The notes under the pieces are model-generated. The model was not told the origin of the DNA and made no database searches. It saw only the letters and a list, made by a program, of their open reading frames with translations. The translations under genes and the position numbers were made by a program. 64,000 nucleotides of DNA from Bacteroidales bacterium (GTDB taxonomy: Bacteria; Bacteroidota; Bacteroidia; Bacteroidales; UBA932), in NCBI GenBank assembly GCA_015060335.1, contig SUYR01000012.1:1-64000 (forward strand), in the 5' to 3' direction. This document shows, piece after piece, positions 1 to 7,736 of this stretch; the first letter of the stretch is position 1, and the number at the start of each line of letters is the position of its first letter.

Positions 1-115
1 TGCGCCGGTCGCCATCAAGACTTCGACGAATCTCCGTCTCATGCTGCCCCTCGACTTGCATGTGTTAAGCCTGCCGCTAGCGTTCATCCTGAGCCAGGAT
101 CAAACTCTTCATTGT
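1..115 (-). rRNA. rrs: 16S ribosomal RNA, 5' end (partial)
   Basis: The reverse complement reads as the conserved start of bacterial 16S rRNA (GAAGAGTTTGATCCTGG, then GATGAACGCTAGCGGCAGGC and CACATGCAAGTCGAG). GATGAACGCTAGCGGCAGG is the Bacteroidetes form. Aligning to the usual AAATTGAAGAG start puts the mature 5' end near 115. The gene runs off the left edge, so only about the first 115 nt are present, and the rest of the rRNA operon lies outside the window. Confidence 0.97.
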
Positions 116-442
116 ATAATTTATTATATAATTCTTAGCTTGTCTCTGACACTTCTAATTCTTCAAAAGAATTAACGCTTCTCGATAAATTGTATTTTCT
201 CGGTACTTGCTTCTTGTACAGTTTCAGTCTTTTCAATGAACTTGTTATACCCCGTTTTTCGTTTGGGATTGCAAAGGTAGACATTTTTTCTTTACCTCCA
301 AACTTTTTTGCACTTATTTTTTCATATTTTCGCAACAAATAATCTCCAAAACCTCGTAAGTGATTGAAGTCTTGGAGATTATAAAATTGTTACAATTTTA
401 TTAAACATATATCTCGACTATGCTCGACATATCAATTGTAAA
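116..442. other. rRNA leader and intergenic region without protein genes
   Basis: This stretch holds the 16S precursor leader (about 116-265, AT-rich) and the rRNA promoter annotated separately. Beyond it lie two inverted repeats: AATCTCCAA at 341-349 with TTGGAGATT at 372-380, and a ten-base AT-rich palindrome centred on 391. A weaker stem near 411-432 lies just past the stop codon of the porin-like gene and could end its transcript. A 67-codon open frame at 135-338 is not credible as a gene because it overlaps the leader and promoter. Confidence 0.7.
272..302 (-). promoter_or_regulatory. rRNA operon promoter (Bacteroidetes type)
   Basis: On the minus strand TTTG (299-302) and TACCTTTG (272-279) are separated by exactly 19 nt, an ideal match to the Bacteroidetes -33/-7 consensus TTTG-N19-TAnnTTTG. 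It lies about 155 nt upstream of the mature 16S end, as expected for an rRNA promoter with a processed leader. Confidence 0.85.
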
Positions 443-1861
443 CTAGAAATTATATTTCACCATAAGATTGATGCGGTGATTGCCTACCCAATGGAGATTC
501 TTATCTGCAAGTGCGCGCTCGTTGAGCTTGCCTCCATCGTATTCGCCATACTGAACCGATGTCCACTGATACTCCAGGCCGACATTCATCTTTCCTATAT
601 TATATATAAGCTGAGGATTGATTCTGTACATCTGATTGATGTTTGAAAAACCATTACTGCAGAAATACACATCACCCTTAGCCAATGGTCCGGAAGCCGC
701 CTGCGCCAGACCGAGATTCTTCACATATCCTACAAAGAGAACTCCCTGCCATTTCTTACCATAGCTGAGAGAAAGCCAAGATGAAGAGTTACGCATGGAA
801 GCATAGTTCCAACTTCCGTCATCGTTCACTCCCACTTTTGCATATCCGCTCATAAGATTCATATGCTCTCCACCTTCTCCGAAGGTAGTCTTAGCCTTGA
901 CAGCGAACTTCTTATAAGTATATTGAGTATATACATATCCGAGAACAGATGTCTTGCGGTCAGAAACCTTACGGTCAATTACTGTCTTTTTAGCATCAGG
1001 ATCATCTTCAGTAGGATCCGGAACCTGAGTAGTTGAGAAATATCTTGGCTTTATGCTGACAACATCTACACCTGCTCTTATAAGGAAACCTTTAGATCTG
1101 TATGCTATTGCAGCGTAAACTTCAGGAGTCTTTCCATACTTCATATATATAGCAGATGTTCCGACAGGACCTGCCGACTGATACTGCTGCTGCCATATAG
1201 CCGCTGCAGAAACGACCCAATTCTCACCAAGATTGGCATCCATCTGTACAAGAGGTGTTCTTGAGAAAGGGCCGAATGGTGCTCCGACTTCGAGGCTGAA
1301 CAGATGAGGATGATCTGCAGCCATAGGATGCCACGCCTGACCTATCTTAAGGCCGACAGAAGCCTTCTGATCCTTACACATAGGAAGGTCTTTCCATGTA
1401 ACGGTTGCATATGCCTGACGAAGACGCGCCTGCGCAGTACCGGAAATCTTGGTATTACCAGGGAAATAATACGAAGCATTTGCAGATGATGAATTGGAAA
1501 GTCCCGAATAGAAGTCACCTTCCACTTTCGCACCGAAATGCACGTTACCGATATTATATCCGCTTACATCTACTCCAAGACGAGATGTAAGGGCGAGAAA
1601 ACGGAATGAAGATGCATCGTTCTTATCTGAACCGTCTGCTATTGGCTCTACATCTTTAGGAAGATAATAGAACAGGTCGCCGGTTCCGGAAACGCTTTCT
1701 CGCGAATCATAGACAAAATAGTTTCTTATGAAACCATAAAACTTGAAATGATTCTGAAGATGGTCCTTGACTTGAGTGTCAGACACCTTCTCTGCCTTGC
1801 TACCTGCAAATATTGGGGAAGCAAGAATCATGGCAAATAGGATTAGTACAGTTTTCTTCAT
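443..1861 (-). CDS. porin-like outer membrane beta-barrel protein
   Basis: This 472-residue protein has a clear Sec signal peptide (MKKTVLILFAMILASPIFA, cleavage before GSKAE), then an aromatic-rich region opening with HFKFYGFIRNYFVYDSR. It alternates polar and hydrophobic residues throughout and ends in ...VKYNF, the terminal aromatic residue typical of barrels inserted by the Bam complex. I recognise the general class (porin-like barrel) but not a specific substrate. It lies directly downstream of two DASS dicarboxylate transporters on the same strand, so it may be the outer-membrane entry pore for the same anions; that is inference from position only. A palindrome separates it from the transporter. 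Confidence 0.7.
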   Translation of the reverse strand: MKKTVLILFAMILASPIFAGSKAEKVSDTQVKDHLQNHFKFYGFIRNYFVYDSRESVSGTGDLFYYLPKDVEPIADGSDKNDASSFRFLALTSRLGVDVSGYNIGNVHFGAKVEGDFYSGLSNSSSANASYYFPGNTKISGTAQARLRQAYATVTWKDLPMCKDQKASVGLKIGQAWHPMAADHPHLFSLEVGAPFGPFSRTPLVQMDANLGENWVVSAAAIWQQQYQSAGPVGTSAIYMKYGKTPEVYAAIAYRSKGFLIRAGVDVVSIKPRYFSTTQVPDPTEDDPDAKKTVIDRKVSDRKTSVLGYVYTQYTYKKFAVKAKTTFGEGGEHMNLMSGYAKVGVNDDGSWNYASMRNSSSWLSLSYGKKWQGVLFVGYVKNLGLAQAASGPLAKGDVYFCSNGFSNINQMYRINPQLIYNIGKMNVGLEYQWTSVQYGEYDGGKLNERALADKNLHWVGNHRINLMVKYNF

Positions 1862-1875
1862 ATTTCTATTATTAG

Positions 1876-1900
1876 ATCCCCGGTCGAGCCGGGGATGACG
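1876..1900. repeat. ATCCCCGG palindrome, dispersed type
   Basis: ATCCCCGG (1876-1883) and CCGGGGAT (1889-1896) form a perfect 8-bp stem around TCGAG, followed by GACG. It fills the short gap between the porin-like gene and the transporter. The same core, with loop TCAAG, starts the tandem array at 5117. Its minus-strand translation gives the VIPGL string that often appears in spurious bacterial reading frames made of such repeats. Confidence 0.75.
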
Positions 1901-1915
1901 ATTATGTCGGATTAA

Positions 1916-3382
1916 TTAGAATCCGATAAAGATCAACATCAGATATCCAAGGACAAAGCCTACCACTCCAAGAATGATACCGACTGTAGCCATCTGCTTG
2001 GTTGTAATCATACCTGTTGAGTGAGCCAGAGCATTCGGCGGAGTAGAAACAGGAAGACACATGGCCAAGGAAGCAGATATAGCAACTCCTATAATCATAG
2101 CCGGAACACCACCGAGGGCTTCAAATGAAGCATTGCCAGACATTGCCTTGCCTACAACTATCAGAATCGGAACCACAAGATTTGCAGATGCCGAGTTTGA
2201 AATGAAGTTTGAAAGGAAGTAGCAGATGAAACCGCCTACCAGCATGACAACGATTGCATTCCAGCTTGCAAACGGAATAGTCTGAATCAGAGTCGAAGCG
2301 AGTCCTGTCTGGTTGAGAGCTGTTCCAAGAGCGAAACCTCCGGCAACCATCCAGAGGACTGCCCAGTTGATATGCTCCAGATCACGTGCCTTAAGAATAC
2401 CTGTCGCAGAGAACACAGCAAACGGAATCATTGCAACAATATTCGAATTGACCTTGAACAGGCTTTCGCCCACCCACAGAATGATAGTAAGTGCAAAAGT
2501 AACCCACACAACATATTTCTGGAAAGGAGTGGCCTTGATCTCTGTACCCTCAATCTTGATCTCTATCTTCTTCGCCTTGAAAGGATAGAGTTTCATAAGA
2601 AGCACCCATGCAATAAGAAGCATAACGATCACATACGGGATCATCCTGATCATCCAGCCGACAAAAGTAATATTGTACCCAGCATCCTGAAGGGCACCCA
2701 AAGCAATTGCATTAGGAGGGGTACCGATTGGAGTTCCCATACCACCGAGATTGGCTGCAATCGGAATGGCAAGCGCAAGCGATATTCTTCCGCCGCCGTC
2801 CTTAGGCAGAGTTGCAAGAACTGGGGTAAGGAATGTAAGCATCATTGCAGCAGTTGCAGTATTACTCATAAACATTGAGAACACGCCGATAACCAGGAGA
2901 AGACCAAGAAGTACTGTCTTAGGATTGGTTCCGAACGGTTTTAGCATCACCTTTGCCAGCTGGACGTCAAGTCCGACCTTTGTCGCGGCAAATGCAAGGA
3001 CGAAACCACCGAGGAAGAGCATGATCACAGGGTCTGCAAAAGCAGCCATGACGCTCTTATAATTAGTAAGTTCTCCAATATTATCCTTGACCATAAGGAA
3101 GCCTAATCCCTTATTGGAAGTTGTAAGAAGAATCGACACAATCGCAACAACTGATGTTGTCCATGTAGGAATGACTTCAAGAATCCACATCATTGCGGTA
3201 AATACAAAGATCGCAATGACTCTCTGCTGAGTCAAAGTGAAGATCGGAAGACCTGTCTCAGGATTAACACCATAGAATGATGTCGGCACCAGAGCCAGGA
3301 AGAAAGTGAACACGCATACTACCAGAAATGAAAGGCAGCGCTTGAGGTTCATAGGATGACCCAAAAAAGTAAAATAGGACAT
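1916..3382 (-). CDS. DASS-family (SLC13) dicarboxylate transporter 1
   Basis: At 488 residues this is a full-length divalent anion:Na+ symporter of the VcINDY type, which imports C4-dicarboxylates such as succinate. It is an inner-membrane protein with many hydrophobic helices. The two hairpin signatures are visible: SNTATAAMM at S173-T175 and SNSASAN at S395-S397, the second departing from SNT. Conserved GGMGTPIGTPPNA and PVSTPPNALA loops follow the repeats. A second start at MNLKRCL (3352) is possible. It is a close paralogue of the next gene but has its own promoter at 3422. Confidence 0.9.
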   Translation of the reverse strand: MSYFTFLGHPMNLKRCLSFLVVCVFTFFLALVPTSFYGVNPETGLPIFTLTQQRVIAIFVFTAMMWILEVIPTWTTSVVAIVSILLTTSNKGLGFLMVKDNIGELTNYKSVMAAFADPVIMLFLGGFVLAFAATKVGLDVQLAKVMLKPFGTNPKTVLLGLLLVIGVFSMFMSNTATAAMMLTFLTPVLATLPKDGGGRISLALAIPIAANLGGMGTPIGTPPNAIALGALQDAGYNITFVGWMIRMIPYVIVMLLIAWVLLMKLYPFKAKKIEIKIEGTEIKATPFQKYVVWVTFALTIILWVGESLFKVNSNIVAMIPFAVFSATGILKARDLEHINWAVLWMVAGGFALGTALNQTGLASTLIQTIPFASWNAIVVMLVGGFICYFLSNFISNSASANLVVPILIVVGKAMSGNASFEALGGVPAMIIGVAISASLAMCLPVSTPPNALAHSTGMITTKQMATVGIILGVVGFVLGYLMLIFIGF

Positions 3383-3421
3383 GACCTTATTAGTTTTAGT
3401 TTATAATTATATGTATATTTT

Positions 3422-3429
3422 CAAAAGTA
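3422..3429 (-). promoter_or_regulatory. -7 element upstream of DASS transporter 1
   Basis: Minus-strand TACTTTTG matches TAnnTTTG and lies 40 nt before the start codon at 3382. No convincing -33 TTTG is seen at the right distance, so support is the -7 match and its position. Confidence 0.5.
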
Positions 3430-3450
3430 GGTTGCGAATTTGACCATTTT

Positions 3451-3493
3451 ATTTATAAAAAGCAAGAGGAAAGCCAAACACTTTCCTCTTGCT
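3451..3493 (-). terminator. rho-independent terminator of DASS transporter 2
   Basis: A perfect 13-bp stem (AGCAAGAGGAAAG at 3461-3473 with its complement at 3481-3493) around a 7-nt loop is followed on the minus strand by TTTTTATAAAT. It begins 25 nt past the stop codon of the gene at 3518-5020, which separates the two transporter transcripts. Confidence 0.85.
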
Positions 3494-3517
3494 CAAGAAT
3501 ATATTTTCAGATTAGAA

Positions 3518-5020
3518 TTAAATCAGACCTGTAGATCCAAGTACTATAAGCATTCCATAACCGAGTACAAGACCGAGGACACCCATGATCAGACCAGTCT
3601 TGACCATTTCCTTCTGCTCGATCATACCGGTTGCAGCTGCAATTGCATTCGGCGGTGTCGAGATTGGAAGTACCATACCAAGTGATGAACCGATTGCCAC
3701 ACCGATAAGGAGAGTTGACACGCCACCGAGAGGTGCAAGGTTTGCCGACACGGCTGCACTTGCGCCGACTGCTGCAAGGATTGGAACGAGAAGTGATGCT
3801 GTAGCTGTATGTGAGATGAAGTTAGCCATCGCGTAGCAGATAAGGCCAGATCCTACAACCATCACAACTGCAGGCCATGATCCGAATGGAATTGCATTGA
3901 TGAGAGTCTGTGCAAGTCCAGTCTCCTGAAGTCCTACACCGAGAGCGAAACCACCGGCAACCATCCAAAGTACTGACCAGCTGATCTCCTCAAGGTCACG
4001 TTTTGTAAGAACTCCGATAATGGCGCACACTCCGACAGGAAGCATAGCTACTACGTTTGCATTCACACCTGTCTTCTTGTCAAGAACCCAAAGAAGAACT
4101 GTTGCTGCAAAAGTGATGTAAACTACGATAGACCTCCAGTCTTTCTTAAGCTCGCCTTCGATATTGAGTGTGATTTCCGTAGCCTTGAATGGGAAAAGCT
4201 TCAAAAGCATAACCCATGCTGCAAGGAGAAGGACAAGGGTAAGAGGAATCATGAATGCCATCCACTCACCGAAACCTATAGAAATACCGATCTCGTTCAT
4301 GTACTTGAGGGCAATGGCATTAGGAGGTGTACCGATTGGGGTACCCATTCCACCTATGTTAGCTGAAATCGGAATTGCCAGAGCAAGAGCAGTCTTTCCC
4401 TTGCCGTCAGCAGGAAGAGCCTTGAGGACAGGTCCGAGGAATGTAAGCATCATCGCTGCAGTTGCAGTGTTGCTGAGGAACATAGAGAAGATACCTGTCA
4501 CCATGAGGAAACCGAGAAGAACCATCTGAGGTTTCTTTCCGAAAGGCTTGAGCATCACCCTTGCGAGGAAGAGGTCAAGACCTGTCTTGGAAGCTGCAAT
4601 CGCCAGTACGAAACCACCGATAAAGAGCATGATGATAGGGTCTGCGAAGCAGTGAAGAAGTGATTTGTAGCTTGTTGCCTGGCCTAAAACCTCTGGGGCT
4701 GCATTATTGAAAAACACCAGGCTGCTGTTAGATGTTGTGAACAGAAGCAGAACTACTACCATTACAGAAGTGGTCCATGCAGGGACTGCCTCAAACAGCC
4801 ACATCAGGATAGCGAAGAGGAAGATTGCAAGTGTCCTCTTCTGAATGATGGTCATACCATCGATCCATGTCTCTACAGGGAGACACCACACCACAAGAGC
4901 TGCAACAATTGCAATGCACAGGCGGATAAGTCTTGAAACTGTCTTATCGTCTGTCTTGTGAGCTCTTTTCCAATTGTGATATGACTCTACAAGGTCATAA
5001 CCGGGAAAAATCTTAAACAT
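3518..5020 (-). CDS. DASS-family (SLC13) dicarboxylate transporter 2
   Basis: This 500-residue inner-membrane transporter is paralogous to the gene downstream, with the same GGMGTPIGTPPNAIAL loop and repeat-swapped layout. The first signature is SNTATAAMM (S183-T185); the second is SHTATAS (S403-T405), with His in place of Asn. In VcINDY these motifs contact the substrate carboxylates, so the pair may differ in affinity or substrate. An approximately 40-residue hydrophilic N terminus (YHNWKRAHKTDDKT) precedes the first helix. A -7 element is at 5069 and a terminator at 3451. Confidence 0.9.
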   Translation of the reverse strand: MFKIFPGYDLVESYHNWKRAHKTDDKTVSRLIRLCIAIVAALVVWCLPVETWIDGMTIIQKRTLAIFLFAILMWLFEAVPAWTTSVMVVVLLLFTTSNSSLVFFNNAAPEVLGQATSYKSLLHCFADPIIMLFIGGFVLAIAASKTGLDLFLARVMLKPFGKKPQMVLLGFLMVTGIFSMFLSNTATAAMMLTFLGPVLKALPADGKGKTALALAIPISANIGGMGTPIGTPPNAIALKYMNEIGISIGFGEWMAFMIPLTLVLLLAAWVMLLKLFPFKATEITLNIEGELKKDWRSIVVYITFAATVLLWVLDKKTGVNANVVAMLPVGVCAIIGVLTKRDLEEISWSVLWMVAGGFALGVGLQETGLAQTLINAIPFGSWPAVVMVVGSGLICYAMANFISHTATASLLVPILAAVGASAAVSANLAPLGGVSTLLIGVAIGSSLGMVLPISTPPNAIAAATGMIEQKEMVKTGLIMGVLGLVLGYGMLIVLGSTGLI

Positions 5021-5068
5021 AAGTCAGTTATTTTTGTTAATAATTTGTCTTATTCCTCAAAACGGGCG

Positions 5069-5076
5069 CAAAGGTA
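5069..5076 (-). promoter_or_regulatory. -7 element upstream of DASS transporter 2
   Basis: Minus-strand TACCTTTG matches TAnnTTTG exactly and lies 49 nt upstream of the start codon at 5020. The 36-bp tandem repeats begin about 40 nt further upstream. Confidence 0.55.
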
Positions 5077-5116
5077 ACCTTTATTTGTCGATAAACCAAC
5101 TAAAAGGATATAAAAG

Positions 5117-5303
5117 ATCCCCGGTCAAGCCGGGGATGACGTAAAAGGTGATGTCATCGATCAAGCCGGGGATGACGTAAAAGGTGATGTCATCGATCAA
5201 GCCGGGGATGACGTAAAAGTTGATGTTATCGGTCAAGCCGGGGATGACGTAAAAGTAGATGTTATCGGTCAAGCCGGGGATGACGTAAAAGTGATGTTAT
5301 CGA
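5117..5303. repeat. 36-bp tandem repeat array (five units)
   Basis: Five head-to-tail units starting TCAAGCCGGGGATGACGTAA occupy 5125-5160, 5161-5196, 5197-5232, 5233-5268 and 5269-5303 (the last lacks one base). Units 1-2 end GTCATCGA and 3-5 end GTTATCGA or GTTATCGG. Only the first keeps the full ATCCCCGG/CCGGGGAT palindrome (from 5117). The rest of the gap to the neighbouring genes (5021-5116 and 5304-5343) holds a promoter element and nothing else I can name. Because 36 is a multiple of three, the minus strand stays open as VIPGLxDxIxFY repeats; I do not regard this as a gene. Confidence 0.95.
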
Positions 5304-5343
5304 TAACGTTGCACCACTGATAACTAGGAAGGTGTCTGCTCTA

Positions 5344-6684
5344 TCAGATCACTCCCTGCTCAAGCATAGCCTGCGCCACCTTCATGAAACCGGCAATATT
5401 CGCTCCTTTGACATAGTTGATATATCCGTCAGGCTGAGTACCATATTTTACACATGCCTCGTGGATATTCGACATGATTGCGTGGAGCTTTTCATCAACT
5501 TCAGCAGGACTCCAGCTGATATGCATTGCATTCTGAGTCATTTCAAGACCAGAAGTGGCCACGCCACCTGCATTGACAGCCTTGCCTGGAGCGAACATTA
5601 TGCCTGCCTTCTGGAAAGCAGCAATAGCTTCAGGAGTACAGCCCATATTTGAAACCTCCGCAGCAAGCCATGTTCCGTTTGCAAGGAGTTCCTCTGCATC
5701 AGCACCTGTAAGCTCATTCTGGAAAGCACATGGCATTGCGATGTCACACTTGATGCTCCATGCCTTCTTGCCAGGATAGAATGTTGCTGAAGGGAACTTA
5801 TCTGCAAATGGAGCAACCACATCATTGTTTGATGCACGAAGTTCAAGCATATATGCGATCTTCTCCGCATTCATTCCTTCAGGATCATAGATAGCTCCGT
5901 CAGGACCTGAAATAGCGACAACCTTGGCTCCTAGTTCCGTAGCCTTCGTCGCTGCGCCCCAAGCCACATTACCGAAGCCTGAGAGGGCAACCGTCTTTCC
6001 CTTGATGTCCTTTCCGGCCATCTGCAGCATGTGCTGAACAAAATAGACAGCGCCAAAACCTGTCGCTTCAGGACGAAGAATAGAGCCGCCCCATGTCATA
6101 CCCTTGCCTGTAAGAACACCTGTATTGTACTGCTGAGCAAGTTTCTTATACATTCCGTACATGAAACCGATCTCACGGCCACCAACTCCGATATCTCCCG
6201 CAGGCACATCCTGATCCGGTCCGATAATTTTCCAAAGCTCAAGCATGAATGCCTGACAGAAACGCATGATCTCAGCATCAGACTTTCCTCTTGGATTGAA
6301 GTCGGAACCGCCTTTACCTCCACCCATAGGAAGGGTTGTAAGAGCATTCTTGAATGTCTGTTCAAATCCCAGGAACTTCAGAATTGAAAGATTTACTGAA
6401 GGATGGAAACGGATACCGCCTTTATACGGTCCTATTGCAGAATTAAACTGCACGCGATAACCTGTATTGGTCTGTATCTCGCCATTATCATCTACCCATG
6501 TCACCTTGAAAGTAAGAATACGTTCAGGCTCGACAATGCGCTCGACGATCTTTGCATCCTCAAATTCAGGATGATTGTTGTAAACTTCTTCAATAGATTC
6601 CAATACTTCATGTACAGCCTGGAGATATTCCTTCTCGTAAGGGTACTTGGCCTGAAGTCTGGCCATCAGTTCATTAGTGTTCAT
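5344..6684 (-). CDS. gdhA: NADP-type glutamate dehydrogenase
   Basis: GdhA reductively aminates 2-oxoglutarate with ammonium and NADPH to give glutamate in the cytoplasm. The 446-residue length is that of the hexameric family. The substrate-site signature PYKGGIRFHPSVNLSILKFL, the LPMGGGKGGSDFNP loop and the Rossmann GFGNVAWGAA are all present. It starts 21 nt after korB on the same strand, and no promoter element is visible in that gap, so korA-korB-gdhA may be one transcript joining 2-oxoglutarate formation to ammonium assimilation. The tandem repeat array lies just downstream. Confidence 0.97.
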   Translation of the reverse strand: MNTNELMARLQAKYPYEKEYLQAVHEVLESIEEVYNNHPEFEDAKIVERIVEPERILTFKVTWVDDNGEIQTNTGYRVQFNSAIGPYKGGIRFHPSVNLSILKFLGFEQTFKNALTTLPMGGGKGGSDFNPRGKSDAEIMRFCQAFMLELWKIIGPDQDVPAGDIGVGGREIGFMYGMYKKLAQQYNTGVLTGKGMTWGGSILRPEATGFGAVYFVQHMLQMAGKDIKGKTVALSGFGNVAWGAATKATELGAKVVAISGPDGAIYDPEGMNAEKIAYMLELRASNNDVVAPFADKFPSATFYPGKKAWSIKCDIAMPCAFQNELTGADAEELLANGTWLAAEVSNMGCTPEAIAAFQKAGIMFAPGKAVNAGGVATSGLEMTQNAMHISWSPAEVDEKLHAIMSNIHEACVKYGTQPDGYINYVKGANIAGFMKVAQAMLEQGVI

Positions 6685-6705
6685 GTATAATGTTTTATGG
6701 TTGGT

Positions 6706-7725
6706 TTACTTAACTTCCCAAGTAGAACCGCTGCGAAGGAGGTCATCCACGCATTGGATCTTCGATTTGCTCTTCACCTCCTCGACCTGTCTGCGCACTC
6801 CCTCATCATACGTAACATCCTTCACATCACGGATAACTCCAAGAGCAACAGGGAAATCAGGATACTTCATATCTGCAAGCATCATATGGATGCCGATATT
6901 CTCCGAGTGCGCATCATGCACAAGGATATCATCTTCTGTGATCCCGTTTTCACCTATTGTAACCACCTTGAGCCCCATTCCGTCAAGGGTTATACCTTTG
7001 TTACGGTCTTTTCCAAAGATCATCTTCTCTCCATGACGTAGAACAATCGTCCTGTCTGCACGGAACTCCCTGTCCGCTATCAGTTTATGTGCGCCATCAT
7101 TGAAGATTACGCAATTTGTAAGCATTTCGAGCACAGAGCAGCCCTCATGTTTTGCCGCCTCTACCATAATCTCAGAGTTCAGTTTCAGCTCCGAGTCAAG
7201 ACTTCTTGCGAAGAACGTACCTTTTGCACCAAGCACAAGGCTGCCCGGATTGAACGGATGCTCCACAGTACCGTATGGTGAAGTCTTTGTTATAGCACCA
7301 AATTTTGATGTCGGAGAATACTGGCCTTTAGTAAGACCATATATCTGATTGTTGAAGAGAATGATATTGATGTCAATATTTCTTCTTATAGCATGAATGA
7401 AATGGTTTCCTCCGATTGCAAGAGCATCACCGTCTCCACATGCCTGCCATACGGCCAAATCCGGATTTGCCACCTTGATGCCTGTAGATATGGCTGTTGC
7501 TCGACCATGGATGCTATGGAATCCATAGGTATTCATATAATAAGGCAAACGGGATGAACAACCGATACCTGAAACCACAACATATCTTTCCTTGCTGTAG
7601 CCCATTGCTTCAGTAACATCAGGAAGTGCACGCTGCAATGCCGTGAGAACTCCATGATCTCCACAACCGGGACACCACCTTACTTCCTGATCGGATTTGA
7701 ATTCTTTGAATGTATATCTTGGCAT
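6706..7725 (-). CDS. korB: 2-oxoacid:ferredoxin oxidoreductase, beta subunit
   Basis: This is the thiamine-diphosphate subunit of a 2-oxoglutarate-type ferredoxin oxidoreductase (2-oxoglutarate + CoA + oxidised ferredoxin to succinyl-CoA + CO2 + reduced ferredoxin, reversible). The 339 residues include WCPGCGDHG near the N terminus and the TPP/Mg signature from GDGDALAIGGNH to NNQIYGLTKGQ. It has no ferredoxin domain of its own, so electrons go to a separate ferredoxin. It follows korA by 11 nt. Assignment to 2-oxoglutarate rather than another 2-oxoacid rests on family resemblance and the adjacent gdhA. Confidence 0.93.
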   Translation of the reverse strand: MPRYTFKEFKSDQEVRWCPGCGDHGVLTALQRALPDVTEAMGYSKERYVVVSGIGCSSRLPYYMNTYGFHSIHGRATAISTGIKVANPDLAVWQACGDGDALAIGGNHFIHAIRRNIDINIILFNNQIYGLTKGQYSPTSKFGAITKTSPYGTVEHPFNPGSLVLGAKGTFFARSLDSELKLNSEIMVEAAKHEGCSVLEMLTNCVIFNDGAHKLIADREFRADRTIVLRHGEKMIFGKDRNKGITLDGMGLKVVTIGENGITEDDILVHDAHSENIGIHMMLADMKYPDFPVALGVIRDVKDVTYDEGVRRQVEEVKSKSKIQCVDDLLRSGSTWEVK

Positions 7726-7736
7726 AATTGTACTTA

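Noticed and set aside
135..338. 67-codon open frame on the minus strand before the 16S gene
   Set aside because: It covers the rRNA promoter and leader, has no recognisable domain and is explained by non-coding sequence.
5081..5272. 63-codon frame of VIPGL repeats
   Set aside because: Produced by the 36-bp tandem repeat, whose length is a multiple of three; such VIPGL peptides are a known artefact of palindromic repeats.
5117..5303. Possible CRISPR array
   Set aside because: The repeats abut with no unique spacers and no cas genes are nearby.
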